NCBI GenBank assembly: GCA_002914805.1
Contig: JXTB01000546.1
Coordinates: forward strand, 1 to 64,000
Origin: Parasponia andersonii
Taxonomy: Eukaryota; Streptophyta; Magnoliopsida; Rosales; Cannabaceae
Direction: 5' to 3'
Length of the DNA stretch: 64,000 nucleotides
Positions 1 to 10,605 of the stretch are shown one piece after another. Each line of letters begins with the position of its first letter. The first letter of the stretch is position 1. A program made the position numbers and the translations under genes. Below the pieces are notes generated by a model. The model did not search any database. It was not told where the DNA came from and saw only the letters and a list, made by a program, of their open reading frames with translations.

Positions 1-1023
1 TTGTCATTAATGAGTTGTCCTTTAAACCTTATTAGGTTTGATAGTAATTCCTAATCATATCATATTTTTCTTACATATATATATAAATTCTTTACAATAG
101 ATATTGAGGTGTAATATTTGTGTCTAACACTTTTTATTTTTTGTAGCGTTGAAGTGTGACAAAGTTTGAAGTTTTTTTTAGTTTTGTAACTTGTTTTACT
201 ATTAAGTTATTCTTAGACTTATGATTTGTTAGATGTTTGTTTTTTATTTTAAGATATTTTACACATTCGATTTCGACTTGGTTGTAACTTAAATTTTAAA
301 TTTAATGTGATACTTTGATTTGATTGTAACATTTTATGATTTATATTTTAGATGGTTTTCAATAATTTTTGGTTTGATTTTTAGATTTTAGAGTTACTCT
401 TGTTACTCTTGTTAAGATTAAAAGATGTGATATATATATATATATATATTTTTGTTTAAAAAAGTGATATGTTTATTAAAAAAAAAAAAAAGAAGCTTAA
501 AAAATGAAGGTCAAAACTTAAGCTCATAACTAACAAAGCTCAAAACTCAAACCGTGGAAACTGTCCAAACTGCATCGTGAAATATAGGTGCGATTTAGCC
601 AATTTGAATTAGCCATGACAGACCGTATAATTTAGTATTTTAGCAAAATTGAACGTACGATTTGGTCAACATGTGGGATTTCAGACTGACCAAATCGAAC
701 TATAAACACCCCTATTTTACCTATTTGAATAGAATAAGAGTTCCACAAAATGATGGAATGGACGTAGATTCCAAATATATTCATTCCTTTTCTAAGTTCA
801 AACAAATAAAGAAGATAATAAACCTAAATATTAAAATTGTGTCATGTTGTTCCTTTTAATTGTTTTTCTCGTTTACCAAAATAATATTAAGTATACCATT
901 TAAAAAAACAATAATAATAATTGTACCTTTCCAAAATAATGATAATAATAATAAGGGATAAGTCCTTCCAAAAAAAAAAAAAATAGTAAGAGATAATATC
1001 ATAAAAGACCCCCCTTTCTAGTC
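1..1023. other. AT-rich noncoding flank
   Basis: No gene is seen. The stretch has T-rich runs, a short TA microsatellite near 430-450, an A-run at 479-492 and ATA-type simple repeats near 900-960. The short open frame at 662-859 has no recognisable domain and is probably chance. Confidence 0.6.
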
Positions 1024-1028
1024 TTTTA
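1024..1028. repeat. Target-site duplication TTTTA, left copy
   Basis: TTTTA directly precedes the left LTR and is repeated exactly at 10601-10605 after the right LTR. A 5-bp duplication is the normal copia footprint and fixes both element borders. Confidence 0.9.
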
Positions 1029-2386
1029 TGTTGTCCCAAGAATAGCTAACCCAAGAAGGGGGTGAATTAGGTTTTTAAGACTTTTTCAAACTTTTTAATT
1101 AAAATAATAAGAATGAGTAAATAATAAATAAGACAAGTAAAAATAGAGAACAAATAAGCACAATACCAAAGTAAATAAATTAAAGAGATAGGGATAGAGA
1201 GATGCAAACGCTATTTTTACGAGGTTCGACAAACACGAAGGTTTGTCTACTTCCCCGGCTCTCCGCAACTTGCTTAGAGTTTTCCACTATCGGATCAAAA
1301 TTATGGGCTTGACTGACCCCTTGTATAATCGAGAGTAATTTCTTCTTAGGCACACCCACGCCTTTACAATAGTCTTGAATCCGGCTCTATTACGCCTAAC
1401 CACGAATTGTTTAGAATCCGGTGTCAACCTCACCTATACAGGGTTGTTTATGACTCCAGTGCCAACCTCACCTCTCAATAATATTTTTAAGAAAATATAA
1501 GTGAACACTCACTCAAAGAATTACCTTTCAAAGAAATAATACAATATAAGCTTAGGTGATTTGAGAACAATGCACAAATGATGCTCTAAGAATAGCTCAA
1601 ATAGATTTGAAAGTTATAGTTGAGTAAAAGAGAGCTTTTGCACTTTGAAACTGATTGGGTATCAATATAGGTTCGTATTCTATCCTTTTAAGTCATCAAA
1701 CTTGGCTCTATTTAAATGTATCTTCAAAAACTAGCCGTTTTCGACCGTTGGTATCTTGCTGCCAGAATTTTGGTCGACCAGAAATATTTTTGGTCTACCA
1801 AAAAACTAACCGTTGGAGTCCTAAATGCCAGTTCAGCTCTAATGGCCATTTTTTGCCTTCATTTTGGTCGACCAAGCTTGGTCGACCAAAATCAGACAGA
1901 AACAAAGGGTATTTTATTTCTTTGAACTAATTTGATCGTTTTTAAAACTTTATTTTATCAAAATATTTTTAACTTTAAGAAAATGTACTTTTGAGAATAT
2001 TTGGGCTAGATTTGAAAAGATATTTATTTTCAAATAATCAATGGATTTAAAGTTTAGCTAATTTTTTGAAGATTGGTTTGAAAAATCATTTGAAAGATTT
2101 TTGAGCTATATCAAAGAGAATATTTTGTGCAATGCAATAAATCAAGTATAAGACTAGGAAATAAATTTTAACCTATTTAGACTTGGTCTAGAATCTTGAT
2201 TCTTTACATTCATCTTCATCCTTCGAGGTTTATCAATGATGCTCTATTTTTGAGAACTTCATTTCTTGAGTTTTATCAGTTTCTTTTCCAATTTTTTAAC
2301 TACAAAGTCAAGCCAATTATTAGTAATTAAATCATATGTTTGTTATTATCAAAATAAGATAAGATTGAAAGTCGCATAGGTCAACA
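1029..2386 (-). repeat. 3' LTR of the Sirevirus-like element (left copy)
   Basis: This LTR is 1358 bp and begins TGTTG and ends CAACA on the + strand, a 5-bp terminal inverted repeat. It matches 9283-10600 nearly throughout. It keeps a 37-bp segment (1686-1722) with a TATA-like TATTTAAAT at 1709-1717 that the other LTR lacks. It contains a perfect 32-bp palindrome at 1861-1892 built from two TTGGTCGACCAA units around AAGCTT, plus another GGTCGACC at 1772-1779. Confidence 0.93.
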
Positions 2387-2580
2387 ATCTCTCCCTTTTT
2401 TATGATGACAAATATTGATTTTTGAGATAAAAATAAAGATATAATTTAACTAGCATACATGACCTTACTATTATTTTTAGAAATTTCCCCTCAACATATA
2501 CGAGGAAAATTAAAAGAATCTCCCCCTTTTTAACTCAATAGATACATACAAAAATCATTAATATTTTCTCCTCCTTTGTA
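2387..2580 (-). promoter_or_regulatory. Polypurine tract cluster beside the 3' LTR
   Basis: The LTR-proximal tract lies at 2387-2401 (minus strand AAAAAAGGGAGAGAT). Further purine runs on the same strand are at 2484-2490, 2521-2533 (AAAAAGGGGGAGA) and 2565-2580. The first is the expected primer for plus-strand synthesis. Repeated upstream tracts have been described as a Sirevirus feature. That the extra ones function here is inference. Confidence 0.65.
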
Positions 2581-2898
2581 ATCAGCAAAAAGAATTGAAA
2601 GCACCAAGAATTGAAATACCATACATAAATATCATAAGCATAGCGAGAATAATAGATCACAATCGAAGATAGACATAAGTCTCACACAAGGTTCTATCAT
2701 CCATAATAAGAAGACATACAAATAGAGTTCAAAAGGTTCAAAAATAACATACTAACACCGAAAAAAAATCATGCAAAGCATAAGTAAATAAGCAAGAGAA
2801 AGACTCTAGGATGGAGGAGGATTTTGTCCTTGACGCATATAGTTCCACATCTCTTGTTGGTGCACAAAGAGGCGATCAAACTGTGCTTGTTGAGAGTC

Positions 2899-3880
2899 TT
2901 AAAGAGCTTGAATTTGCCTACCATGATCTTCCTTGAATGCATTAAAGTCCACAACAAGAGTGTCTAAGCGAGCATTCATAAGTTGAAATGCTTCCTCAAA
3001 GTTAAACGTAGGAGGAGTTGTACGAGTAGTAGATGGGTCACCTTCCTCATTATCACCATAATCATGAGTCTCTATGGGTACACTAGGATCACCGGCCTTT
3101 TCGGGCCCCTTGTATGTCCAAGTACCGTTGGTCGCATTAAAGAACCAATGCATGTGCTCGACGACAGTTCTATCATAAGGAGACATTGGTTTTTCTTTGA
3201 CGAACTCATCATGAAGAGGAATTTCAAAATGATCAAAAATTCGAGTAATCACCTTCCATAAGAAAGACACCCCATCTTCTTAGAACCAGCTTCCCTCATT
3301 TGGGTCATAAGGATATATCCTAAATTTATAGCTTTTCCCATGAGTATAGAGTTAATCAGGAAAATATCAAGAGTATGGACTATCTCTCTATGGCCAGTAT
3401 GAGGAAGAATATTATAGGTGATATAGTGGTGAAGGAGTCTACTATGAATATTCAAATGATTTGCGGTACAATTTGAATAATAGTTGCCATCCCTAGTGAG
3501 ATTTTTCAAAGTTGTCACCTCATCAAAATCTCCCATAAGATCAATTGGACGACCACCTTCATTTGGTATTTCTAGAATAGCACAAAGATCACTCATTTTC
3601 ATATCAATAACCTTCCCTTTAAGTGTACAAGTGATTCCATAAACTTCACTCTTTAAGTTTATAGCAGCATAGATTCCTTTTACTTACCTAGAGTAAGTAA
3701 ATCCATTAATACTAGAAAAGGAAACCTATCCCATCCTATGAAATATATGTTTCCAATCTACTAGTTTTTCCATTACTATCCAATCCACACTTCTTCCATT
3801 CACTAAAGACCTCTTAGTAAAATTATTTTGGAAATCTTCAATAATTCTAGGATTAGTGAAAAGAGGAATGTCAAACCTTG
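2899..3880 (-). pseudogene. Extra ORF after pol (plant-transposon / env-like domain), decayed
   Basis: This ORF is downstream of RNase H. Reading the minus strand from about 3880 gives, across frame shifts, an N-terminal part with NGRSVDW and HRMGWDRF, then VKGIYAAINLKSEVYG, then a 117-aa open stretch (3249-3602) with LCAILEIPNEGG, SRLLHHYITYNILPH and FLINSILMGKAINLGYIL. A second open stretch (2899-3270) ends in an acidic and helical tail. The pattern resembles the putative plant transposon protein domain found as a separate ORF in some Sireviruses, sometimes called env-like. No signal peptide or membrane anchor is visible. A frameshift near 3260 and stops near 3690 break it. Its function is unknown. 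Confidence 0.55.
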
Positions 3881-4118
3881 ATTTTGATCTCCTTTCATCT
3901 TCTTCTCCAATGACATTTTCCCTGACTTCTTGTTGGTACGAGCTTTATGGCATCTCGGATTTGAGCAGGAAAGAGAAAAGGAATAGCCAGATTGATCACA
4001 AAATTGGAAGGAGCAAAATCGGTTTAGTGGAGAAAGGATGAAATTTTGAAGAATTTGGAGTGAAAACTCATAGAAATCAAGATTAGAGGTAAAGGGAATA
4101 AAAGGTTAGGGTTTTTGT

Positions 4119-4440
4119 TCAGGGGATAAGAGTTTCGAGTGAAAGGGATGAGAGGAAACATGGAGAAAAAACCAAAGAAACTGTCTCGGGTTGGTTTTGA
4201 AAAACAGGTGATGAACAGTTTTGGTCGATTGATTTTAATTTTAGTCGACCAAATTTACCAAAATTAAATTTGGTCGACCAAAATCCAAAAAACAGCAAAA
4301 TAGCACAGCTTCGTATTTCTGAAGCAACCATCAAATTTGGTCGACCAAGTTTGGTCGACAAAATCTGAAAAGTTTCTGATTTGGCGAAAACACTCAAAAA
4401 ATATATATTTTTAAAGAATCAATTGAGAATTTCAGATTTG
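4119..4440. repeat. GGTCGACC palindrome cluster in the internal region
   Basis: Between RNase H and the extra ORF, about 150 bp carries several copies or near-copies of TTGGTCGACCAA: near 4221 (GGTCGATT), 4243 (AGTCGACC), 4271 (GGTCGACC), 4340 (GGTCGACC) and 4352 (GGTCGACA). The same motif is repeated inside both LTRs. No coding role is evident. An open frame over this stretch reads repeated STKLGRPN-like peptides because of the repeat. Confidence 0.7.
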
Positions 4441-4576
4441 GTCAAATAAAATGAGATAGAATAAAAAAATATGACAACGTAAAATTAGGAAATTTCATCA
4501 AAATCAAGCATGCCAAGTTCTTTTCTAATCAAACAAAATCGTTCTTCACCATGAGTTTTGTAAAAATATCCGCTAA

Positions 4577-5960
4577 TTATTTTTTAGTGGAAACAAATTC
4601 AAGAGAAACATCACTTTTTTGCATGTGATCACGAAAGAAATAGTGTCTTATATCAATGTGCTTAGCTCGTGAATGCAAAATAGAATTTTTAGATAAGCTT
4701 ATAGTACTAGTGTTATCACCTTTAATAGGCATATGTGCAAATTTCATGCCAAAATCTAAAAGAGTTTGTTTCATCCAAAGAATTTGTATACAACAACTAG
4801 CTGCAGATATATACTCCGCTTCGGTGGTGGAAAGAGCAACTAAATTTTGTTTCTTGCTAAACCAAGGGACTAATGAGTATCCCAAAAAGTGACAAGTACC
4901 ACTTGTGCTCTTTCGATCGGTTTTGCATCCGGCAAAATCCGCATCCGAATAACTTGTGATATTAAAGTGTGTGCCTTTAGGATACCATAATCCTATATTC
5001 ATAGTGCTATGCAAATATTTCAAAATACGTTTAACCGTACTAAGATGAGATTCTTTAGGATTAGATTGATATCTAGCACATAGACAAATACTAAACATGA
5101 TATCCGGTCTACTAGCGGTAAGATAAAGTAAGGATCCGATCATACCTCGATGTTTAGTAATATCTACCACTTTACCGCTTTCATCTTTGTCAAGCTTGAT
5201 TGACGAGCTCATTGGTGTCTTCATTGGTTTTGAATGTTCAAGATCAAACTTCTTGAGTCGCTCTTTGATATACTTTGCTTGATTAATGAAGATTCCTTCT
5301 TTAGATTGTCTTATTTGAAGTCCAAGGAAGAAGTTCAATTCTTCCATCATACTCATCTCAAATTCACTATGCATGCACTTAGAGAATTCTTCACATAGAC
5401 AAATATCAGTAGCTCCAAATATAATATCGTCAACATAGATTTGCACAATTATCATGTCCACCCCTTTTTTTTTAATAAAAAGAGTAGTATATGCTTTTCC
5501 CATTGAAAACTTATTTGAAATCAAAAAGTTTTTTAATCTATCATATAAAGCCTTTTTTAATTTGTAAACATGATCCGGATACTTATGATTTTGAAAACCG
5601 GGGGGTTGGGCTACATAAACTTCTTCTAAAATATATCCATTTAAAAATGCGCTCTTAACATCCATTTGGTAAAGAATAAAATTCTTATGGCATGCAAATG
5701 CTGAGTATTCTAATGGATTCTAATCTTGCTACAGGTGCAAAGGTTTCTTCATAATTGATACCTTCTTCTTGATTGAAACCTTGGGCCACTAATCTAGCCT
5801 TGTTTCGCACAATCACCCCATGCTCATCTAATTTGTTTCTAAAGACCCATTTTGTTCCAATAACTGAATGATCACTAGGTCTTGGAACTAATTCCCATAC
5901 ATCACTTCTTTCAAATTGATTTAGCTCCTCTTATATTGTTAAAATCCAAAATTCATCTTT
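4577..5960 (-). pseudogene. pol: Copia reverse transcriptase - RNase H
   Basis: The longest open piece (4577-5665, 362 aa) starts inside RT at MDVKSAFLNG. It includes the catalytic YVDD box (QIYVDDIIFGAT), FFLGLQI, the RNase H start YSDADFAGC with DRKSTSG, the ALSTTEAEY motif and HIDIRHYFFRDH. The upstream RT N-terminus (5690-5960, with [20 protein letters not shown] and [13 protein letters not shown]) lies in the same strand but other frames, with stops. The segment normally reading ALYGLKQAPRAW is shortened so that ALY runs into DRLKNF, a loss of about nine residues. A stop follows VSTKK where the C-terminus should continue. RT copies element RNA to DNA and RNase H removes the RNA. This copy is dead. 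Confidence 0.92.
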
Positions 5961-5970
5961 TTTGGCATCT

Positions 5971-7140
5971 TTAAAATTTTTTTGGTTCAATTTCAGAAAG
6001 GAAAACTAAGTTGTTGCAAATATTTCTAAGTGATACTCTAGTTGTGACACCTTGTAAGGGATCACCTAGAATTTGGTCTTTAGGATGAGCATGACTAAAT
6101 TTTAAATCTTGAGGAATAGTTAGAATATTACCATTGTCGCATCTTTCTTCCTTAAGATTTTTGTCTTGTTGTAGTTGGATGTCCTCTTCTTCGTTCGATC
6201 TTTCATTGATATTTAATTCATTTAAGCTTTGTTCCAAACCTACAACATCATCGTCATCTATATTTCTCCCCTTATGGAGAGTGTTAGATTCATAAAAAAT
6301 AACATGCATAGATTCTTCTACTATCAAGGTTCTTTTGTTGAAAACTCTACAAGCTTTACTAGTAGTAGAATATCCAAGAAAAATACCAACATCAGATTTT
6401 GAATCAAATTTACCCAAATTATCTTTAGTATTCAAAATGAAGCATTTACAACTAAAAACTTTTAAATAACCAATATTGGGTTTTCTACCTTTCCAAAGCT
6501 CATAAGGTGTCTTATTCAAGATTAGCCTTATCATAACTCTATTCACAATATAACAAACGGTACTTATCGCTTCGGCCCAAAAATATTTTGATAAACCATT
6601 TTCATTTAGCATGCTTCGTGCCATTTCTTGTAAGGTTCTATTCTTTCTTTCTACAATTCCACTTTGTTGTGGAGTTCTAGGAGCAGAAAAATTATGATCA
6701 AAACTATTTTTATAGCAAAAAGCTTCCATTTCATCATTTTCAAACTCACCATCGTGATCACTTCTAATAGATGTGATGGTATAGCCTTTTTCATTTTGTA
6801 ATTTCTTGCAAAAAATAGTAAGTACATTTAAAACATCATTTTTATGAGCAATAAATAGAATCCAAGTTAATCTTAAAAAATCATCAACTATCACAAAGGC
6901 ATAATGTTTTCCACCAAGACTAGCTACTCTTGATGGTCCAAATAGATCCATGTGAAGTAGTTGCAAGGGTTTAGAAGTAGTGATGACGTTTTTGGATTTA
7001 AAAGAGCTTTTTACTTATTTTTCAAATTGGCATGCATCACACACCTTGTCTTTTTCAAAAGAGTAAACTCGGTAGACCACTAACAAGATTTTTCTTGAAA
7101 TCTTAGAAATAGTATTCATGCTAGCATGTCCAAGTCTTCT
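5971..7140 (-). pseudogene. pol: Copia integrase
   Basis: The open frame 5971-6966 (331 aa) holds the integrase core: LLHMDLFGP (first Asp), RSDHDGEFEN (second Asp) and GIVERKNRTLQEMARSML (Glu), then the C-terminal KVFSCKCFILNT and FLGYSTTSKACRVFNKRT region. The N-terminal zinc-binding part lies at 6967-7140 in broken frames, with DACQFEK visible. Integrase inserts the cDNA into chromosomes. The gly-to-asp change in the second motif (usually DHGGEF) and the upstream stops suggest inactivity. Confidence 0.92.
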
Positions 7141-7143
7141 ATG

Positions 7144-7560
7144 CTAAAGCCAAGAATCATCTTTTAAAGTCGAAAAATATTTATCTTGACTAAAATATTT
7201 TTCAATATCAATAGTGTAAACATTGTCTTTTCTTTTCCCTTCAAAAATAATTTCTTTTAAACAAGTATCCTCAATCAAGCATTTGGAAGGCTCAAAAATG
7301 ATTCTATAACCTTTATCATAAAGTTGACTTATACTAAGCAAATTGTGTTTAAGACTATCAATAAGTAAAATATTTTCTATAATAGGTGAGGATGTAGTAC
7401 CAATGTTATCTATACCCAAAATCTTACCTTTAGCGTTGTCTCTAAATGTGACATGTCCTCCAGTTCTTTTTGTGAATGATGAGAGCAAAGAGTAGTCTCC
7501 GGTCATGTGTTTGGAGTAACCACTATCTAAGAATCAAAAGTTCTTCTTCTTTTGTACCTA
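7144..7560 (-). pseudogene. pol: Copia protease C-part and GAG-pre-integrase domain
   Basis: Minus-strand reading gives the aspartic protease motif FLDSGYSKHMTGD at the start (near 7505-7545), with a TGA stop just before it where Trp is usual. A 120-aa open stretch (7144-7506) follows with FRDNAKGKILGID and LLIDSLKHNLLSISQLYDKGY, the hallmark of the GAG-pre-integrase linker. The protease would cut the Gag-Pol polyprotein. The frame is interrupted before integrase. Confidence 0.85.
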
Positions 7561-7705
7561 CAAGTAAGAATCAAACTTTGATTTTTGGTACCCATACTAA
7601 TTTGGGTCCTTGAGTGTTAGTTCTAGATTCTTTTGGTACCCAAGCTAGTTTTCTACCAAAATATGCATTTTTCTTTACAAAGCATGAAGAACTAGTATGT
7701 CCATC

Positions 7706-9231
7706 TTAATTGTAATAAGTGCAAGTGTGCTTTGTGTTACTTGTACTAGCTTTTACAAAATAGTTCTTGAGGTATTTTTGTTTTATATAAGATTTGTACC
7801 CAACACCTCCTTTGTCAAAAATACATTTTTGTCCACCAAGCATCATGTCAAAGTTTTTCTTTCCATTTGTAAATTTGTGGACAATTTTAATTAAGTCAAA
7901 AATCTTGTCATTTAAGTAAGTGTTGTCTTTTGACAAAATATCACAACTACTACAAGGTAATTTTACTTTCTTTTCTTTGGTAAACTTTTTAACTATTTTT
8001 GACAAACTAAGAATTTCCTTTTTAAGAGCATTGTTCTTGATAATGAGTTTTTCATAGGTTTTGTGCAAATCATAACTCAACAAGTTTTCATATGATAAAT
8101 CACAATCACTATCACTAAACTCACTACTAGTATCACAAACATCATCAAATTTACTTTTAGGTTCAAGTGAGCTTACCTCATTTTCTATTACCATGAAGCA
8201 CATGTTGGCAATTTCTTCTTGTTCTTCTCCATTAGAATCTTCTTCTTCACTATCATCCTAAGTTATCTTCATTGCCTTCTTCTTCATTTTTCTTCTCAAA
8301 GGGCATTCGTTCTTCATATGTCCCGGGTTCTTTCATTCAAAGCAGGTGATGGGATCATCCTTCATTTTCTTCTCACGAAAGTCATTGCCTTTGATGTTTT
8401 TATTGATGTTCTTCTTTTTGAAATTTAAGTACTTCTTGTACCTTTTAGTAAGTAAGGCAATGTCTTCTAGCTCACTATCCGCGAATTCTTCTTCTTCCTC
8501 ATTGCTTTCTTGTAGCGCGGCTTTAAGAGCGATTCCTTTCTTTTTCTTTTCTCCTCCTTCATCTTCATTAGTTTCTTTCATAAGAATTTCATGGGTCATG
8601 AGAGAACCCATAAGTTCTTCTACAGTAAGTTTGCTAAGCACCTTTGCTTCTTGAATAGCTACTACCTTGCTTCTATATGCTATAGGGAGGCTTCTAAGAA
8701 TTTTACTCACCAACTTACCATTTGGAAAGGATTTCCCTAAAGCACCAAGAGAGTTAATGATTGAGGTAAATCTAGTAAACATTTGAGAAATATATTCATC
8801 TTTTTCTATTTTGAATAGCTCATAGTTTCTTGTGAAAATATTAATTCTAGTTTCCTTCATGGATTTTGTTCCTTGATATGACACTTCAAGCATTTTCATA
8901 ATTCATGAGCATCCTTAGCTTTTTTGACATTATTGTATACGTTCCTATCTAGACCACATATAAGAATGTTTCTAGCTTTTCCATTTTTAGTAAAGGACAT
9001 TTTATCCTTTTTATCATATTCTTCAAAATCTTTTTCTACTTCAATTCCATTTACAATCTTTGTCATTTTTAATGGACCTCTACTGAAAATATACCATAAA
9101 TCAAAATCTATAGATCTAAGATATGTGTCCATACAACTTCTCCAATAGTTGAAATAATTTCCATTAAAGAAAGGTGGTTTGGAAGGTGACAACCCCTCAT
9201 ATTTAAAGGAAAATTTGTTTGGATTAGCCAT
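7706..9231 (-). pseudogene. gag: Copia gag polyprotein, broken into three frames
   Basis: Starts at 9231 with MANPNKFSFKYEGLSPSKPP and the FNGNYFNYWRSCMDTYL text typical of copia Gag (DUF4219/UBN2). A frameshift at about 8897 moves it to the 8333-8899 frame (188 aa, with FTRFTSIINSLGALGKSF and LTVEELMGSLMTHE). That frame ends at CFE followed by a stop, so the second Cys of the first CCHC knuckle is lost. Coding resumes at 8203-7706 with an acidic then Lys-rich coiled region and a second, damaged knuckle (CTYYN, stop, DGHTSSSC). Two knuckles fit Sirevirus Gag. Gag packages element RNA. Confidence 0.88.
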
Positions 9232-9268
9232 CTCAAAAACGGTTAAGTTTTAGAAAATTGATCACTAA

Positions 9269-9280
9269 GCTCTGATATCA
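9269..9280 (-). promoter_or_regulatory. Primer binding site, initiator-Met tRNA type
   Basis: On the minus strand this reads TGATATCAGAGC. It differs at one base from TGGTATCAGAGC, the complement of the 3' end of plant tRNA-iMet. It starts 2 nt inside the 5' LTR, where the minus-strand DNA primer site of a copia element is expected. Confidence 0.85.
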
Positions 9281-9282
9281 AT

Positions 9283-10600
9283 TCTTATCCCAAGAATAGC
9301 TAACCCAAAACAGGGGGTGAATTGGGTTTTTAAGACTTTTCAAACTTTTTAATTAAAGTAATAAGATTGAGCAAATAATAAATAAGACAAGTAAAAATAG
9401 AGAGCAAATAAGCACAATACCAAAGTAAATAAATTAAAGAGATAGGAATAGAGAGATGCAAACGTAATTTTTACGAGGTTCGACAAACACGACAGTTTGC
9501 CTACGTCCCCGGCTCTCCGCAACTTGCTTAGAGCTTTCCATTATCGGATCAAAATAATGGGCTTGACCGACCCCTTGTACAATCCAGAGTGATTTCTTCT
9601 TAGGCACACCCATGCCTTTACAATAATCTTGAATCCGGCTCTATTACGCCTAACCATGGATTGTTTAGAATTCGGTGTCAACCTCACCTATACCGGGTTG
9701 TTTATGACTCTAGTGCAAACCTCACCTTTCAATAATGTTTTTAAGAAAATACAAGTGAACACTCACTCAAAGAATCACCTTTCAAAGAAATAATACAAAT
9801 AAGCTTAGGTGATTTGAGAACAATGCACAAATGATGTTCTAGGAATAGCTCAAATAGATTTGAAAGTTATAGTTGAGTAAAAGAGAGCTTTTGCACTTAG
9901 AAACTGATTGGGTATCAATATAGGTTTGTATTCTATCCTTCAAAAGCTAGCCATTTTCGACTGTTGGTATCTTGCTGCCAGAATTTTGGTCGATCAAAAA
10001 TATTTTTGGTCGACTAAAAAACTAACCGTTGGAGTCCTAAATGCCAGTTCAGCTCCAATGGCCATTTTTGGCCTTTATTTTGATCGACCAAGCTTGGTCG
10101 ACCAAAATCAGTCAGACAAAGGGTATTTTGTTTCTTTGATCTAATTTGGTCGTTTTTAAAAGTTCATTTTATCAAAACATTTTTAACTTTAAGAAAATGT
10201 ATTTTTGAGAATATTTGGGCTAGATTCGAAAAGATATTTATTTTCAAACAATCAATGGATTTAAAGTTTAACTAATTTTTTGAAGATTGGTTTGAAAAAT
10301 CATTTGAAAGATTTTTGAGCCATATCAAAGAGAATATTTTGTGCAATATAATAAATCAAGTACAAGACTAGGAAATAAATTTTAACCTATTTAGACTTGG
10401 TCTAGAATCTTGATTTTTTACATTCATCTTCATCCTTCGAGGTTTATCAATGATGCTCTATTTTTGAGAACTTCATTTCTTGAGTTTTATCAGTTTCTTT
10501 TCCAACTTCATAACTACAAAGTCAAGCCAATTATTAGTAATTAAATTATATGTTTGTTATTATCAAAATAAGATAAGATTGAAAGCCGCATAGGTCAACA
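9283..10600 (-). repeat. 5' LTR of the Sirevirus-like element (right copy)
   Basis: This LTR is 1318 bp and ends CAACA at 10600. Its other end reads TCTTA instead of TGTTG, so the terminal TG is mutated. It lacks the 37-bp segment with the TATA-like box present in the left LTR. Its palindrome near 10079-10107 carries a mismatch (TGATCGACC in place of TGGTCGACC). For a minus-strand element this is the promoter copy. Confidence 0.92.
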
Positions 10601-10605
10601 TTTTA
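10601..10605. repeat. Target-site duplication TTTTA, right copy
   Basis: Exact partner of TTTTA at 1024-1028, immediately after the terminal CAACA of the right LTR. Confidence 0.9.

Larger units (their letters stand above)
1029..10600 (-). mobile_element. Ty1/copia LTR retrotransposon, Sirevirus-like, complete but decayed
   Basis: This is a 9572-bp element on the minus strand. It is bounded by LTRs at 1029-2386 and 9283-10600 and by the identical 5-bp duplication TTTTA at 1024-1028 and 10601-10605. In minus-strand order it has the 5' LTR (right), a tRNA-iMet primer site, gag with two zinc knuckles, protease, integrase, RT, RNase H, an additional 3' ORF, polypurine tracts and the 3' LTR (left). 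The order protease-integrase-RT-RNase H defines copia. The RT text around YVDDIIFGAT and the extra ORF after pol match the Sirevirus (SIRE/Maximus) lineage as I know it. Stops and frameshifts occur in every domain, so it cannot encode its own proteins. LTR divergence has not been measured. Confidence 0.93.

Noticed and set aside
1655..1930. Open frames inside the left LTR (91 and 69 aa) with a counterpart in the right LTR
   Set aside because: They lie on the strand opposite to the element and read through the GGTCGACC repeats. The two copies do not keep the frame.
4119..4397. 92-aa minus-strand frame with repeated TKLGRPN-like peptides
   Set aside because: The peptide repeats are translations of the palindrome cluster, and there is no independent evidence for coding.
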